Assembly (NCBI RefSeq): GCF_025562455.1
Contig: NZ_JAHPRO010000007.1
Location: 1-64,000, forward strand
Origin: Acinetobacter sp. WU_MDCI_Axc73
GTDB taxonomy: Bacteria > Pseudomonadota > Gammaproteobacteria > Pseudomonadales > Moraxellaceae
Length of the DNA: 64,000 nt
Direction of reading: 5' to 3'
A program made the translations under genes and the position numbers. The stretch's first letter is position 1, and each line of letters starts with the position of its first letter. The notes beneath the pieces were generated by a model, which saw only the letters and a list, made by a program, of their open reading frames with translations, ran no database searches and had not been told where the DNA came from. This document shows, piece after piece, positions 46,530 through 55,402 of this stretch.

Positions 46530-48227
46530 TTATTCCTTATGTATGGACTGTGTTTTTGGAAAGGTCAAAATACAGCGTAGACCACCCAGTGGTGAATGTG
46601 CAAAGCTTAAACGTCCCCCCAAGGCCTGTGCAAGCTTACATGAAAGTGCCAGCCCCAAACCTGTCCCCCCTGTACTGCGGGTACGGGAATCATCTACACG
46701 GTAGAAGCGCTCACCTAAACGTTGAAGCTGTTCATCATCGACCCCCAGTGGACTATCATCCACTATGACACTCCAATGCTGACTGGTTTCCTGCGTATGA
46801 ATATGAATCTGACCGCCTTGTTCAGTATAGCGAACGCTATTACTCAGCAAGTTGACCATAATTTGTTTAAAACGGTCTATATCCAAGTGTAAAAGGGTAC
46901 CTTGACCATCTATAGAAACATTAAGCCCTGCTTGTTCAAACTTCGGCTTAAAGTTATCAACTTCTTGTACCATCGCCTCCCATGGATTGATCTCGGTAAA
47001 ATAACATTTTAACTGCTGTGCATCTGCCTGAGCCAAATCACCCAAATCCTGTGTGAGTTTCTTCAGGCTCGTCACCTGACGCATCATGGCATCTAAATGT
47101 TCAGGGCTGGCTTTACGAATCCCATCTTGCATAGCTTCAATCTGCGCCTGTAATACACTCAGCGGAGTTTTTAATTCGTGTGAAGTATCCGCCACCCATT
47201 GTCGGCGTGACTGTTCATGTTGATCCAAAATCATCGCCAACTGGTTTAATTGTGCGGCCAGATCGCCAAGCTCATCATTACGTTTAATCGTGACCTGATG
47301 TTGATAATTCCCTTGTGTCAATTCACGGGTCGCATTCAATAAGCGCTGAATTGGTTTTTTAAAATAGGTCGCGAGCAATAATGCTGCCACTAAACTTGCC
47401 AATACAGAGAAAGTATAAATTAAGAGTAAAAAGCGTTTTTGATTACTAAAAAAGTTGATACTTAATGCATCATCCTGATCCAGTACAGGTTTTAAGCCCA
47501 AATAACCGACAACCTGATTCCCAACCATAATAGGTCGAAAAGACAGTTGTTCATTAGATGGCTCACCAACGACAAACTGATGATGAACATCATACAGCGA
47601 AAGGCGTGAACTTAGCCCCAATCGGTCAGGCATGGAAATAAAACGTTTTTTACCATCTTGCGGCATCATGCCTGCCATTTCAGAAAGACGTGGGGGTTTA
47701 TGGGGGTCTTTATTTTTGTCGTTGGGCCTAAATAAATTTTGATTGGAACTGAGTGGAAATTTAAGCCCTTCAAATGGCTGATACTCTGAAGGCAAATTAT
47801 CTTCAATAAATTTGCGTTCTTGCTCATCCAAAATGGGACGATTCTGAAATTCAATATTATGTGAAAGTTCTGGAGAAAGGTTCAACAACGTCTGCTCTTT
47901 AAACATTCGCTGTTGCAGTGCAATGTCATACTGACGACGCAACCACCAACGGGACAAACGATCATAATCATCAGGAGCAGCATCCCCTTCAATCTGTAAA
48001 ATTTGCGCCTGAATCGCATTCCCCCAGTCATGATAAACGCCATATACATTTCCAAGATTGATAATAAGGTGATCAAGCTTTTGCATTTCAACATCTGCCA
48101 CATAGCGGGCAAAGTTTTTCTGCATGGTCCAATGCAAAACGCCTAAACTTAAGGTGGTGATCAATAAAGTGGTCAACAACACCGTCAAAAATAGACGTAA
48201 GGCAATTGGCACACGACGAATATTCAA
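46530..48227 (-). CDS. baeS: Sensor histidine kinase BaeS
   Basis: This 565-residue membrane kinase has TM1 at about residues 12-32 and an unusually long periplasmic sensor of about 220 residues containing Pro/Lys/Asp-rich parts (about 33-255). TM2 lies at about 265-285, followed by a HAMP segment (KKPIQRLLNATRELTQGNYQH), the dimerisation/phosphorylation box (ADTSHELKTPLSVLQAQIEAM) and the HATPase core (MVNLLSNSVRYTEQGG, TGLGLALSCKLAQALGG). It precedes baeR by a few bases, so the two are co-expressed. The ligand is unknown; BaeS senses envelope stress in E. coli. Confidence 0.9.
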   Translation of the reverse strand: MNIRRVPIALRLFLTVLLTTLLITTLSLGVLHWTMQKNFARYVADVEMQKLDHLIINLGNVYGVYHDWGNAIQAQILQIEGDAAPDDYDRLSRWWLRRQYDIALQQRMFKEQTLLNLSPELSHNIEFQNRPILDEQERKFIEDNLPSEYQPFEGLKFPLSSNQNLFRPNDKNKDPHKPPRLSEMAGMMPQDGKKRFISMPDRLGLSSRLSLYDVHHQFVVGEPSNEQLSFRPIMVGNQVVGYLGLKPVLDQDDALSINFFSNQKRFLLLIYTFSVLASLVAALLLATYFKKPIQRLLNATRELTQGNYQHQVTIKRNDELGDLAAQLNQLAMILDQHEQSRRQWVADTSHELKTPLSVLQAQIEAMQDGIRKASPEHLDAMMRQVTSLKKLTQDLGDLAQADAQQLKCYFTEINPWEAMVQEVDNFKPKFEQAGLNVSIDGQGTLLHLDIDRFKQIMVNLLSNSVRYTEQGGQIHIHTQETSQHWSVIVDDSPLGVDDEQLQRLGERFYRVDDSRTRSTGGTGLGLALSCKLAQALGGRLSFAHSPLGGLRCILTFPKTQSIHKE

Positions 48228-48356
48228 AAGTGATCTCTCATTTTTCTTCTATATTCACTATTGTAGCGAACACTCACTCAAAAAACTCTCCATTGTTTCT
48301 TCATGTTTATTACTTAATCTTTAATAAATTAAATCAACATAAATGTGGGGATCAAA

Positions 48357-48737
48357 ATGAATAAGTTATCTAAAGTTGTTATGCTTGCTGCAACAGTGGT
48401 TACGATGGGAAGTCTAGCTGCCTGTCAATCTACAACAGGTCCGCAGCAACCACCTACACGTCCTATGATGGATGATGGCCCTCAAGGCAAACATTTTATG
48501 AAACGCCATAAATTAACGCCTGAACAACGCGCTGAAATGCAGCAACGTCGTGCTGAACGTCAAGCTCAGTTCGAGCAAATTCAACAAGCCTGTGTGGGTA
48601 AAACAGTGGGTCAAGCCATTCAAGTCAAAGTAGGAGATAAAACTATTGATGGAACCTGCCAAATACGGTTTCAACCCAACAAAATGGATAATCGCATGGC
48701 TCCCCCTGCACCAGCAGCCCCAGTTAAAGTCTCTTAA
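48357..48737 (+). CDS. Small Spy/CpxP-like lipoprotein
   Basis: This 126-residue protein has a lipoprotein signal (lipobox SLAAC, Cys about residue 23). It continues with a Pro-rich segment and then KRHKLTPEQRAEMQQRRAERQAQFEQIQQ, resembling the LTxxQ helical repeat of the Spy/CpxP chaperones. The ending contains two further Cys (QQACVGKTVG, DGTCQIRF). A GGGG site precedes the ATG by about 7 bases; an upstream GTG is less likely. It is divergent from baeSR, and E. coli Spy is a BaeR target, so it may belong to the BaeR regulon. The true family is not certain. Confidence 0.75.
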   Translation: MNKLSKVVMLAATVVTMGSLAACQSTTGPQQPPTRPMMDDGPQGKHFMKRHKLTPEQRAEMQQRRAERQAQFEQIQQACVGKTVGQAIQVKVGDKTIDGTCQIRFQPNKMDNRMAPPAPAAPVKVS

Positions 48738-48759
48738 TACCAAACTGCTTTATTCATTG

Positions 48760-48783
48760 AAAGACGCGCAAGCGTCTTTTTTT
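48760..48783 (+). terminator. Terminator after the Spy-like lipoprotein gene
   Basis: The stem AAAGACGC / GCGTCTTT with a GCAA tetraloop is followed by a T run. Confidence 0.93.
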
Positions 48784-49032
48784 ATAGACACAACTTTTTA
48801 CGTTTTTTGACTATTCCTTTCACAAAAAATTAGATAAAAGTGTTTAGACTCAATGTACTTAGATATTTCAATAGCATTTTCTTTGACTTTACAGTCATGG
48901 ATGTTCACACGCAAATGCTTGTACATATAAATAAGTTGTTGCACGATGTAAAAAGTAAAAGATGTGTCATCAGACACCATTATCGTTGATTAGGATTATA
49001 ACGCTGGTTTAACCAGTATTGAGGAACCCGAT

Positions 49033-50835
49033 ATGCCACAATACAAAGCGCCGCTACGTGATATGCAATTTGTTTTGCATGAATTATTAAATGCCGAAGA
49101 ACACTATGCAAAACTTCCTGCATTTCAGGAAAACGTCAGCCGTGAATTGGTGGATCAATATTTAGAAGCCGCTGCGGATTTTTGTGAAAACGAGCTTTCT
49201 CCACTGAATCAAATCGGTGACCGCGAAGGTTGTACATGGAATGATGGTGTGGTAACGACACCAACAGGCTTTAAAGAAGCTTATCAAAAATATATCGAAC
49301 TCGGTTTCCCTTCCCTTGCTGTGCCAGAAGAACAGGGTGGTCAAGGTTTACCAGGTTCTTTAGCTACCGCTATTTCTGAAATGGTCGGTGCAGCAAACTG
49401 GGCATGGGGCATGTACCCAGGACTATCTCATGGTGCAGTACGTACTATTGAGCATCACGGTTCTGAGGAACAAAAATCAACTTATTTACCAAAACTTGTT
49501 TCTGGTGAATGGACAGGAACTATGTGTTTGACTGAATCTCATGCAGGTTCAGATTTAGGCATTATCCGTTCGAAAGCTGAACCAAATGCAGATGGCAGTT
49601 TTGCAATCTCTGGCGAGAAAATCTTTATCTCAGCTGGCGAACACGACATGGCTGAAAACATCATTCATATCGTGCTTGCGCGCTTACCTGGTGCTCCTAA
49701 AGGCACTAAAGGTATTTCACTTTTTATCGTACCAAAGTTCAATGTTAATGCAGACGGTTCAATAGGTGATCGTAATGCAGTTCGTTGTGGTTCTATTGAA
49801 CACAAAATGGGAATTCATGGTAACGCGACTTGCGTCATTAACTTTGATAATGCAAAAGGTTTCTTAATCGGACCTGAAAATCGCGGTTTACACGCCATGT
49901 TTACCTTCATGAATACAGCACGTATTGGTACTGCTGTTCAAGGTTTATCAGCATCTGAATCATCGTTCCAAGGTGCGTTGGCTTATGCCAAAGATCGTTT
50001 GGCGATGCGTGCTCTTTCTGGTCCAAAGGCACCTGAAAAAGAAGCAGATCCTATTATTGTACATCCTGCTGTACGTAACATGTTATTGACTCAAAAAGCA
50101 TTTGCGGAAGGTGGTCGTGCCCTTGTGTATTTCTTGTCTCAATATGCAGACGTAGTTGAACAAGGTACAACTGAAGAAGAACGCAAATTTGCGGACAACA
50201 TTCTTTCCTTGTTGACTCCAATTGCAAAAGCATTCCTGACTGAAACAGGTTCAGAGTCAGCCAAACATGGCGTACAAGTATTTGGTGGACATGGCTTTAT
50301 TTCTGAACATGGCATGGAGCAAATTGTGCGTGATACGCGTATCTCTTGCCTATATGAAGGAACTACTGAGATTCAGGCTCTCGATTTGTTAGGTCGTAAA
50401 GTTCTACAAACTCAAGGTGCGATGCTACGTGATTTCACCAAAATCATTCACAAGTTTGTTGAAGCCAACAAAGACAATGCAGCAATGAAAGAGTTTGTTG
50501 AACCTTTAGCTGCCTTGAACAAAGAATGGGGTGATCTCACTATGCAAATTGGTATGCGTGCGATGCAAAACCCTGATGAAGTAGGTGCAGCAGCAGTAGA
50601 TTATTTATATTTCTCTGGTTATGTCACACTGGCTTTCTTATGGGCACGTATGGCATTGGTTGCTCAAGAAAAATTAGCAGCGGGTACAACCGATGTTGAT
50701 TTCTACAATGCTAAAGTAACGACTGCGCGTTTCTACTTCAAGAAAATCCTTCCGCGTGTTCGTTCGCATGTCGATGTGCTTTCAACTGGCTTAGAACCCC
50801 TTATGGCATTGGATGCAGAACACTTTGCGTTCTAA
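49033..50835 (+). CDS. Acyl-CoA dehydrogenase (FadE/DmdC type)
   Basis: This 600-residue flavoenzyme of the acyl-CoA dehydrogenase superfamily has an N-terminal extension, then the N, middle (MCLTESHAGSDLGIIRSKA, HKMGIHGNATCVINFDNAKG) and C-terminal catalytic domains. The catalytic Glu sits in CLYEGTTEIQALDLLGRK, and a C-terminal helical extension follows (residues about 470-600). This long type occurs in beta-oxidation and in 3-methylmercaptopropionyl-CoA (DmdC) metabolism; the substrate cannot be chosen from sequence. GAGGA lies about 8 bases before the ATG. The next gene encodes a paralogue; each has its own terminator. Confidence 0.92.
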   Translation: MPQYKAPLRDMQFVLHELLNAEEHYAKLPAFQENVSRELVDQYLEAAADFCENELSPLNQIGDREGCTWNDGVVTTPTGFKEAYQKYIELGFPSLAVPEEQGGQGLPGSLATAISEMVGAANWAWGMYPGLSHGAVRTIEHHGSEEQKSTYLPKLVSGEWTGTMCLTESHAGSDLGIIRSKAEPNADGSFAISGEKIFISAGEHDMAENIIHIVLARLPGAPKGTKGISLFIVPKFNVNADGSIGDRNAVRCGSIEHKMGIHGNATCVINFDNAKGFLIGPENRGLHAMFTFMNTARIGTAVQGLSASESSFQGALAYAKDRLAMRALSGPKAPEKEADPIIVHPAVRNMLLTQKAFAEGGRALVYFLSQYADVVEQGTTEEERKFADNILSLLTPIAKAFLTETGSESAKHGVQVFGGHGFISEHGMEQIVRDTRISCLYEGTTEIQALDLLGRKVLQTQGAMLRDFTKIIHKFVEANKDNAAMKEFVEPLAALNKEWGDLTMQIGMRAMQNPDEVGAAAVDYLYFSGYVTLAFLWARMALVAQEKLAAGTTDVDFYNAKVTTARFYFKKILPRVRSHVDVLSTGLEPLMALDAEHFAF

Positions 50836-50885
50836 TCTCAACCTGCCTAACATGTGTGCATGAGTGAAAACAATTGCACACCAAT

Positions 50886-50920
50886 AAAAAAGGACTGATC
50901 AGTTTTGACAGTCCTTTTTT
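50886..50920 (+). terminator. Terminator after the first acyl-CoA dehydrogenase gene
   Basis: The stem AAAAAGGACTG / CAGTCCTTTTTT with an 11-base loop ends in a T run. Confidence 0.9.
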
Positions 50921-51023
50921 ATCAAATCAATGTTAAATTAATGCCAATCAAAACATACTGATGACTTACATTTTCTGTGCAATATTAGACACATAAATGT
51001 AAAAAGAACAAAGGTGAACAACG

Positions 51024-52805
51024 ATGCCAATTTACAACGCCCCCCTTGCAGATATGCGCTTTATCTTAAATGACGTATTTAAGGCAGAACAATTCTGGCA
51101 AGCCAATGAAAATCTGGCTCATCTTGATGCTGCAACTGCCGAAGCTATTTTGGAAGAAATGGCTAAATTTGCACAAAATGTGACTTTGCCTTTAAACCGT
51201 ACAGGTGACGAAGAAGGCGCCCGTTATGAAAACGGTAATGTCTTTACCCCTGCTGGTTTTAAAGATGCATTTCAACAGTATGCGCAAGGCGGCTGGATTG
51301 GTTTAGGTGCAGATGAAGAATGGGGCGGTCAAGGCATGCCAAAAATGCTAACTGTTCTTGCCGACGAAATGCTGTTTGCCACTAATCCATCATTTATGCT
51401 CTACCCGCTTCTTTCTGTCGGTGCAGGTATGGCACTCAACAGTTATGCATCACAAGAGCAAAAAGAGACTTATTTGCCTAAAATTTATTCAGGTGAATGG
51501 TCGGGTACCATGTGTTTAACTGAACCGCATGCAGGTACTGATTTAGGAATTATTAAAACTAAAGCTGAACCGAATGCAGATGGTACATATAACATCACAG
51601 GGACTAAAATCTTCATCACGGGTGGTGATCATGACCTTGCCAAAAATATCATTCATTTAGTTTTGGCTAAAACCCCTGATGCACCCGCTGGCTCACGTGG
51701 TATTTCGCTCTTTATCGTACCGAAATTCATGGTCAATGCAGATGGTTCAGTAGGTGAGCGTAATGCTGTTGGTCCAGGTTCGATTGAACATAAAATGGGG
51801 ATCAAAGCTTCTGCTACTTGTGTCATGAATTTTGACGGTGCCAAAGGTTTCCTTGTAGGTAAGGAAAACGAAGGGCTTGCTGCCATGTTCGTCATGATGA
51901 ACTATGAACGTTTATCGATGGGGATTCAGGGTCTTGGCGCATCTGAATTTGCTTATCAAAATGCAGCTCAATATGCGACAGATCGTTTACAGGGTCGTAG
52001 TGCGACAGGTGTGCAATCTCCAAACAAACCAGCAGACAGTATTTTAGTGCACGGCGATGTCCGTCGCATGTTACTTAACGCCCGTGCCAATAATGAAGCA
52101 TCCCGTGCTTTTGCAGTCTATGTGGGTCAACAACTCGACATTACCAAGTTCTCTACAGATGCAGAAGCAGTTAAAAAAGCCAATAACCGCGTGGCTCTTC
52201 TGACACCGATTGCCAAAGCGTATTTAACAGATACTGCATTCCAAGCTACCTTAGATGCACAGATGTGCTTTGGTGGACATGGTTATATTCGTGAATGGGG
52301 CATGGAACAATGTATTCGCGACCTACGTATTTCACAAATTTACGAAGGAACCAATGGTGTTCAATCTCAGGATTTAATTGGACGTAAAACCATTAAATCT
52401 GGCGGTGCATTTATTGCTGAATATATCGCCGAAATTCGTGATTTTGCCAATACACTGAGTGCTGATCTTAATTTCATTAAAGATGCAACACTTGATGCTG
52501 CCACTGAAGTTGAAGCGGTAACTCAATTTATTTTGGAACAAGCAGCAGAAAATGTTGACTTCCCAAATGCAGCAGCCGTTGATTATTTACATGCTGTTGG
52601 TTTACTTAGCTTCGCTTATATGTTTGCCAAGATTGCAGCGGCTGCACAAGAAAAATCAGGCGATTTCTATCAAAATAAACTTTCTCTGGCTCAGTACTTT
52701 GTTGCGCGTATCCTGCCAGAACTTGAAACTCGCATCAAAAAAATTGAAGCAGGCTCTGAGTTAGTTATGAGTTTTAGTGAAGAATACTTTACTACTCAAT
52801 CATGA
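51024..52805 (+). CDS. Acyl-CoA dehydrogenase (FadE/DmdC type), second copy
   Basis: This 593-residue protein is a clear paralogue of the previous gene product across its whole length. Matching blocks are PIYNAPLADMRFILNDVF against PQYKAPLRDMQFVLHELL, MCLTEPHAGTDLGIIKTKAEPNADG, SIEHKMGIKASATCVMNFDGAKGF, FGGHGYIREWGMEQCIRDLRIS and IYEGTNGVQSQDLIGRK with the catalytic Glu. The divergent C-terminal helical domain suggests different substrate or partner use. It has its own leader (188 bases) and terminator, so the pair is not one operon. Probably the two enzymes cover different acyl-chain lengths. Confidence 0.92.
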   Translation: MPIYNAPLADMRFILNDVFKAEQFWQANENLAHLDAATAEAILEEMAKFAQNVTLPLNRTGDEEGARYENGNVFTPAGFKDAFQQYAQGGWIGLGADEEWGGQGMPKMLTVLADEMLFATNPSFMLYPLLSVGAGMALNSYASQEQKETYLPKIYSGEWSGTMCLTEPHAGTDLGIIKTKAEPNADGTYNITGTKIFITGGDHDLAKNIIHLVLAKTPDAPAGSRGISLFIVPKFMVNADGSVGERNAVGPGSIEHKMGIKASATCVMNFDGAKGFLVGKENEGLAAMFVMMNYERLSMGIQGLGASEFAYQNAAQYATDRLQGRSATGVQSPNKPADSILVHGDVRRMLLNARANNEASRAFAVYVGQQLDITKFSTDAEAVKKANNRVALLTPIAKAYLTDTAFQATLDAQMCFGGHGYIREWGMEQCIRDLRISQIYEGTNGVQSQDLIGRKTIKSGGAFIAEYIAEIRDFANTLSADLNFIKDATLDAATEVEAVTQFILEQAAENVDFPNAAAVDYLHAVGLLSFAYMFAKIAAAAQEKSGDFYQNKLSLAQYFVARILPELETRIKKIEAGSELVMSFSEEYFTTQS

Positions 52806-52821
52806 TCGAATGTTGAAATAC

Positions 52822-52850
52822 AAAACGCCTGATTCATCAGGCGTTTTTTT
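52822..52850 (+). terminator. Terminator after the second acyl-CoA dehydrogenase gene
   Basis: The stem AAACGCCTGA / TCAGGCGTTT with a short loop is followed by seven T residues. Confidence 0.93.
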
Positions 52851-52950
52851 ATACGCTTAGATCTTCAAATTACTTAAATCAAAGCGTCATGTGCATGAAA
52901 TTTGCTTGATATTTAATTAATCATCATTTGTCACGATAAGAAGCTTCGTC

Positions 52951-53445
52951 ATGCACGCTCCAAAGTCCCCCAAAAATATAGAGGCGTTTCTGGATAAACT
53001 CGGTAATCGCGCTGTTGAAGCTTTCCATTATCTGGCATTGTTTATTATTGGCTGTATGGTGGCATGGTCAGCAATTCATACCACCATCGATATTTTTACC
53101 GTTAAAAAATATGCCACCATTGACGATATTTTATTGTTATTTATCTACTTAGAACTTGGCGCAATGGTTGGAATTTATTTTAAAACCAACCACATGCCAG
53201 TGCGATTTCTCATTTATGTGGCGATCACTGCACTGACTCGCTTATTGATCTCAGATATTCAACATAACCATCAAGCCGATGTTGATCTGCTGATCGTGAC
53301 AGGCTCGATCTTGATCTTGGCTATCGCGATTTTAATAGTCCGCTATGCCTCATGGCATTATCCATCTGTCATTCGGGATAAACATCAGGAACGACCATTG
53401 GCCAAAGGAGAAACTCCACGACCAGAAGATGACGAATTGGCATAA
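52951..53445 (+). CDS. PsiE-family membrane protein
   Basis: This 164-residue inner-membrane protein has four predicted helices (about 24-46, 62-82, 88-104 and 113-133) and a charged C-terminus. The family signature is visible in ILLLFIYLELGAMVGIYFKTNHMPVRFLIYVAITALTRLLI (about residues 62-102). PsiE was named as phosphate-starvation inducible in E. coli; no biochemical role is known. No Pho box was recognised upstream. It stands alone, with convergent RcnB genes following. Confidence 0.88.
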   Translation: MHAPKSPKNIEAFLDKLGNRAVEAFHYLALFIIGCMVAWSAIHTTIDIFTVKKYATIDDILLLFIYLELGAMVGIYFKTNHMPVRFLIYVAITALTRLLISDIQHNHQADVDLLIVTGSILILAIAILIVRYASWHYPSVIRDKHQERPLAKGETPRPEDDELA

Positions 53446-53490
53446 AAAACCACTATCCTACTCAGATAATGGTGTTTGAGAAAAATCGTA

Positions 53491-53916
53491 TTAATGCCCG
53501 CCAAAAAGAATCTGGGCAATAATTCCTGTAGCAACAGCGACTAACACATAGCGTCCATCGATATATGCCCAGCGGTGTTGCGGTGGAGGTGGTGGGAGTT
53601 GATAGTCATACCAGTTATTCACATAATAGCGTTCCGCTAAATATTGCGGTGGCAAACGATAACCAGGTCTGAAATCATGTACTCTGTAATATTGTGGCGG
53701 TGTTGGTCCATAATAGTAACGATTTTCAATCACCCTAGGTGGCGGTGGACCATATGCTCGCCAATCGTGATGATGCCAATCCGCATGTTGATCTGGTCCG
53801 CCATGATAATGTCCCCAACCATGTCTACCCCAATCCGGAGGCGGTGGATCAGCAAGGGAAAGTGTGGATACACCAAGCATACACACACAAAGTGAAACGG
53901 AAATGATCCTTTTCAT
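53491..53916 (-). CDS. RcnB-family periplasmic protein (copy 1, with C-terminal membrane segment)
   Basis: This 141-residue protein has a signal peptide (residues 1-22) and a His/Pro/Trp/Tyr-rich middle (GWGHYHGGPDQHADWHHHDW). The RcnB domain follows (PGYRLPPQYLAERYYVNNWYDYQLPPPPPQHRWAYIDGRYVLV, about 88-131), and then a short hydrophobic end (VATGIIAQILFGGH). In E. coli RcnB is a periplasmic factor in Ni/Co homeostasis, but most family members have no proven role. The His-rich stretch suggests metal binding, which is inference. It is the leftmost of three tandem paralogues. Confidence 0.85.
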   Translation of the reverse strand: MKRIISVSLCVCMLGVSTLSLADPPPPDWGRHGWGHYHGGPDQHADWHHHDWRAYGPPPPRVIENRYYYGPTPPQYYRVHDFRPGYRLPPQYLAERYYVNNWYDYQLPPPPPQHRWAYIDGRYVLVAVATGIIAQILFGGH

Positions 53917-54271
53917 ATCCAGTTGTCCGCAATAACAGCAAGTCTAAAGTGTAGAAAACGCTCTGGGAGAAATCATGAATAAAAGATGCATATGTGCAAT
54001 CAATTGTTATGATTCTAGCAAGATATAATACGGCTCGTGATGCATTGTAAATTGTCTTAAAAAAACTCCATAAATCCAAGTAAAAAGGACACTTCAAGCA
54101 TTAACATAAGATTCATCGTTAAGTATCACTCTAATGATGAAGTCGGCTATGTACATAAAATAAAAAAAACTGAGCCTGTACAGAACTCAGTCCTTAGAAA
54201 CCACTTAATCAAACCGTGCAAATTTGGGGTCAGATTATTGCGATGATGGATTTTATGATACCCCAAACAAT
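53917..54271. other. Intergenic region between RcnB genes
   Basis: These 355 bases contain the terminator of the next RcnB gene (54162-54191), an extended inverted repeat (TTTGGGGT at 54223-54230 with ACCCCAAA at 54260-54267, 29 bases between) and the promoter of copy 1. No gene was recognised. Confidence 0.5.
54162..54191 (-). terminator. Terminator after RcnB copy 2
   Basis: On the minus strand the stem ACTGAG / CTCAGT (loop about 11 bases) runs into eight T residues. Confidence 0.75.
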
Positions 54272-54628
54272 CTATCGAACTGTATAAATACGATGATTAC
54301 CATTTGATACCAGTAAATAGCGACCATGTGCTTTTACCCAATGATAACCATGCGGTGGTGCAGATAACCGTGAATGATGCCAATTTGACACGTGATAACG
54401 GTTGTCACGATATTGATAAGGTAAGCGATCGCCTTTTCTAAAAGTCACATAACGATCACGTTCATGATGTGAGTTGGACCATTTCGGTGGTGCTTTAGGT
54501 TTAGGTGGGGCGTGATGATAATGACGATCTACGCCACGATATTGATGCCAGTCATTGGGTGCTGCCATCGTAGTTGCTGAAACAGCCAAAGCCAGTGCAG
54601 CCAGTGTCATCTTCAATGATATGTTCAT
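54272..54628 (-). CDS. RcnB-family periplasmic protein (copy 2)
   Basis: This 118-residue protein has a signal peptide (residues 1-22, ending TTMAAP) and a His-rich DWHQYRGVDRHYHHAPPKPKAPP segment. The RcnB motif follows: FRKGDRLPYQYRDNRYHVSNWHHSRLSAPPHGYHWVKAHGRYLLVSNGNHRIYTVR, residues about 63-118, in which a loop, a YxV-W pair and the YLL ending recur. It shares this block with copies 1 and 3 but lacks the hydrophobic tail. The domain matches E. coli RcnB in pattern; metal role inferred. Confidence 0.85.
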   Translation of the reverse strand: MNISLKMTLAALALAVSATTMAAPNDWHQYRGVDRHYHHAPPKPKAPPKWSNSHHERDRYVTFRKGDRLPYQYRDNRYHVSNWHHSRLSAPPHGYHWVKAHGRYLLVSNGNHRIYTVR

Positions 54629-54775
54629 GAGTTCATCCTCTTATGATCTGCCTCCAGAATAGGCGACAGTCAAGGAGAAAACATGGATGGAAAGCCTGAG
54701 TTTGCTAAAGATTGTAAGCCCGCTTCCTTAAAGATGAAGAATATGTAACAAACCATGATCCCTCATTATCATGAA

Positions 54776-55228
54776 TTAACGTACAAGCTCAATACGAAAG
54801 TTATCGTCTGAAATTAATAAATAATGCCCGCCCACTGAATACCAGCGTGTGCCCCACGTTGGCTCATCAAGTTGATGTCCATACCAGTCATTGAGATAAT
54901 ATTGCTCATTACGATATTCGATTGGTAAAGTATTGCCACGAACAAATACATAGCGCTCAGTTCGATATTCATACTGAGTAGGGGGTTGGTAGTGATATTC
55001 AATATAACTCCCCTGACGAGGTCGCTGCGGATAATGAGGATAATGTCCGTTTGAGGGAGGACGATGGTCATAATAAGGCGGCGGAGGTCGATTCCATTGC
55101 GGTGGTCGTGACGGTGGTTTAGGACGTTCTACCCCTCGATAATTCCCCCATTGATTTTCTGCCCTACTTACGGTGGAGAGACTAAGTAAGAGTGCCCCAA
55201 TACAGGCATATACACCATAAATACGCAT
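54776..55228 (-). CDS. RcnB-family periplasmic protein (copy 3)
   Basis: This 150-residue protein has a signal peptide (residues 1-23) and a long Pro/Arg/Tyr/His-rich region (about 35-90) with repeated PPxY-type steps. The RcnB motif FVRGNTLPIEYRNEQYYLNDWYGHQLDEPTWGTRWYSVGGHYLLISDDNFRIELVR fills about 95-150. It reads leftward with copies 1 and 2 and has its own 5' region. The Pro/Tyr-rich part suggests an extended envelope-spanning spacer. Function inferred from family only. Confidence 0.85.
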   Translation of the reverse strand: MRIYGVYACIGALLLSLSTVSRAENQWGNYRGVERPKPPSRPPQWNRPPPPYYDHRPPSNGHYPHYPQRPRQGSYIEYHYQPPTQYEYRTERYVFVRGNTLPIEYRNEQYYLNDWYGHQLDEPTWGTRWYSVGGHYLLISDDNFRIELVR

Positions 55229-55402
55229 TGTCTCCCTCCTTATTATTCCTTAAGTACCCTATTATTTTAGCCTAAAAAACAAACAATTTATGCATAATTA
55301 ATGTAGGTTTCATTTAAAGTTATAATGGATGGCATGCTTCACATTTCTTTATTGAAAAAGTCGCTATACTAGAGGTTCCTTGTATGACTGGATTGAGATC
55401 TT

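Noticed and set aside
53849..54097. An 82-residue frame upstream of RcnB copy 1
   Set aside because: It has no ribosome site, overlaps the promoter region of RcnB copy 1 and has no family features.
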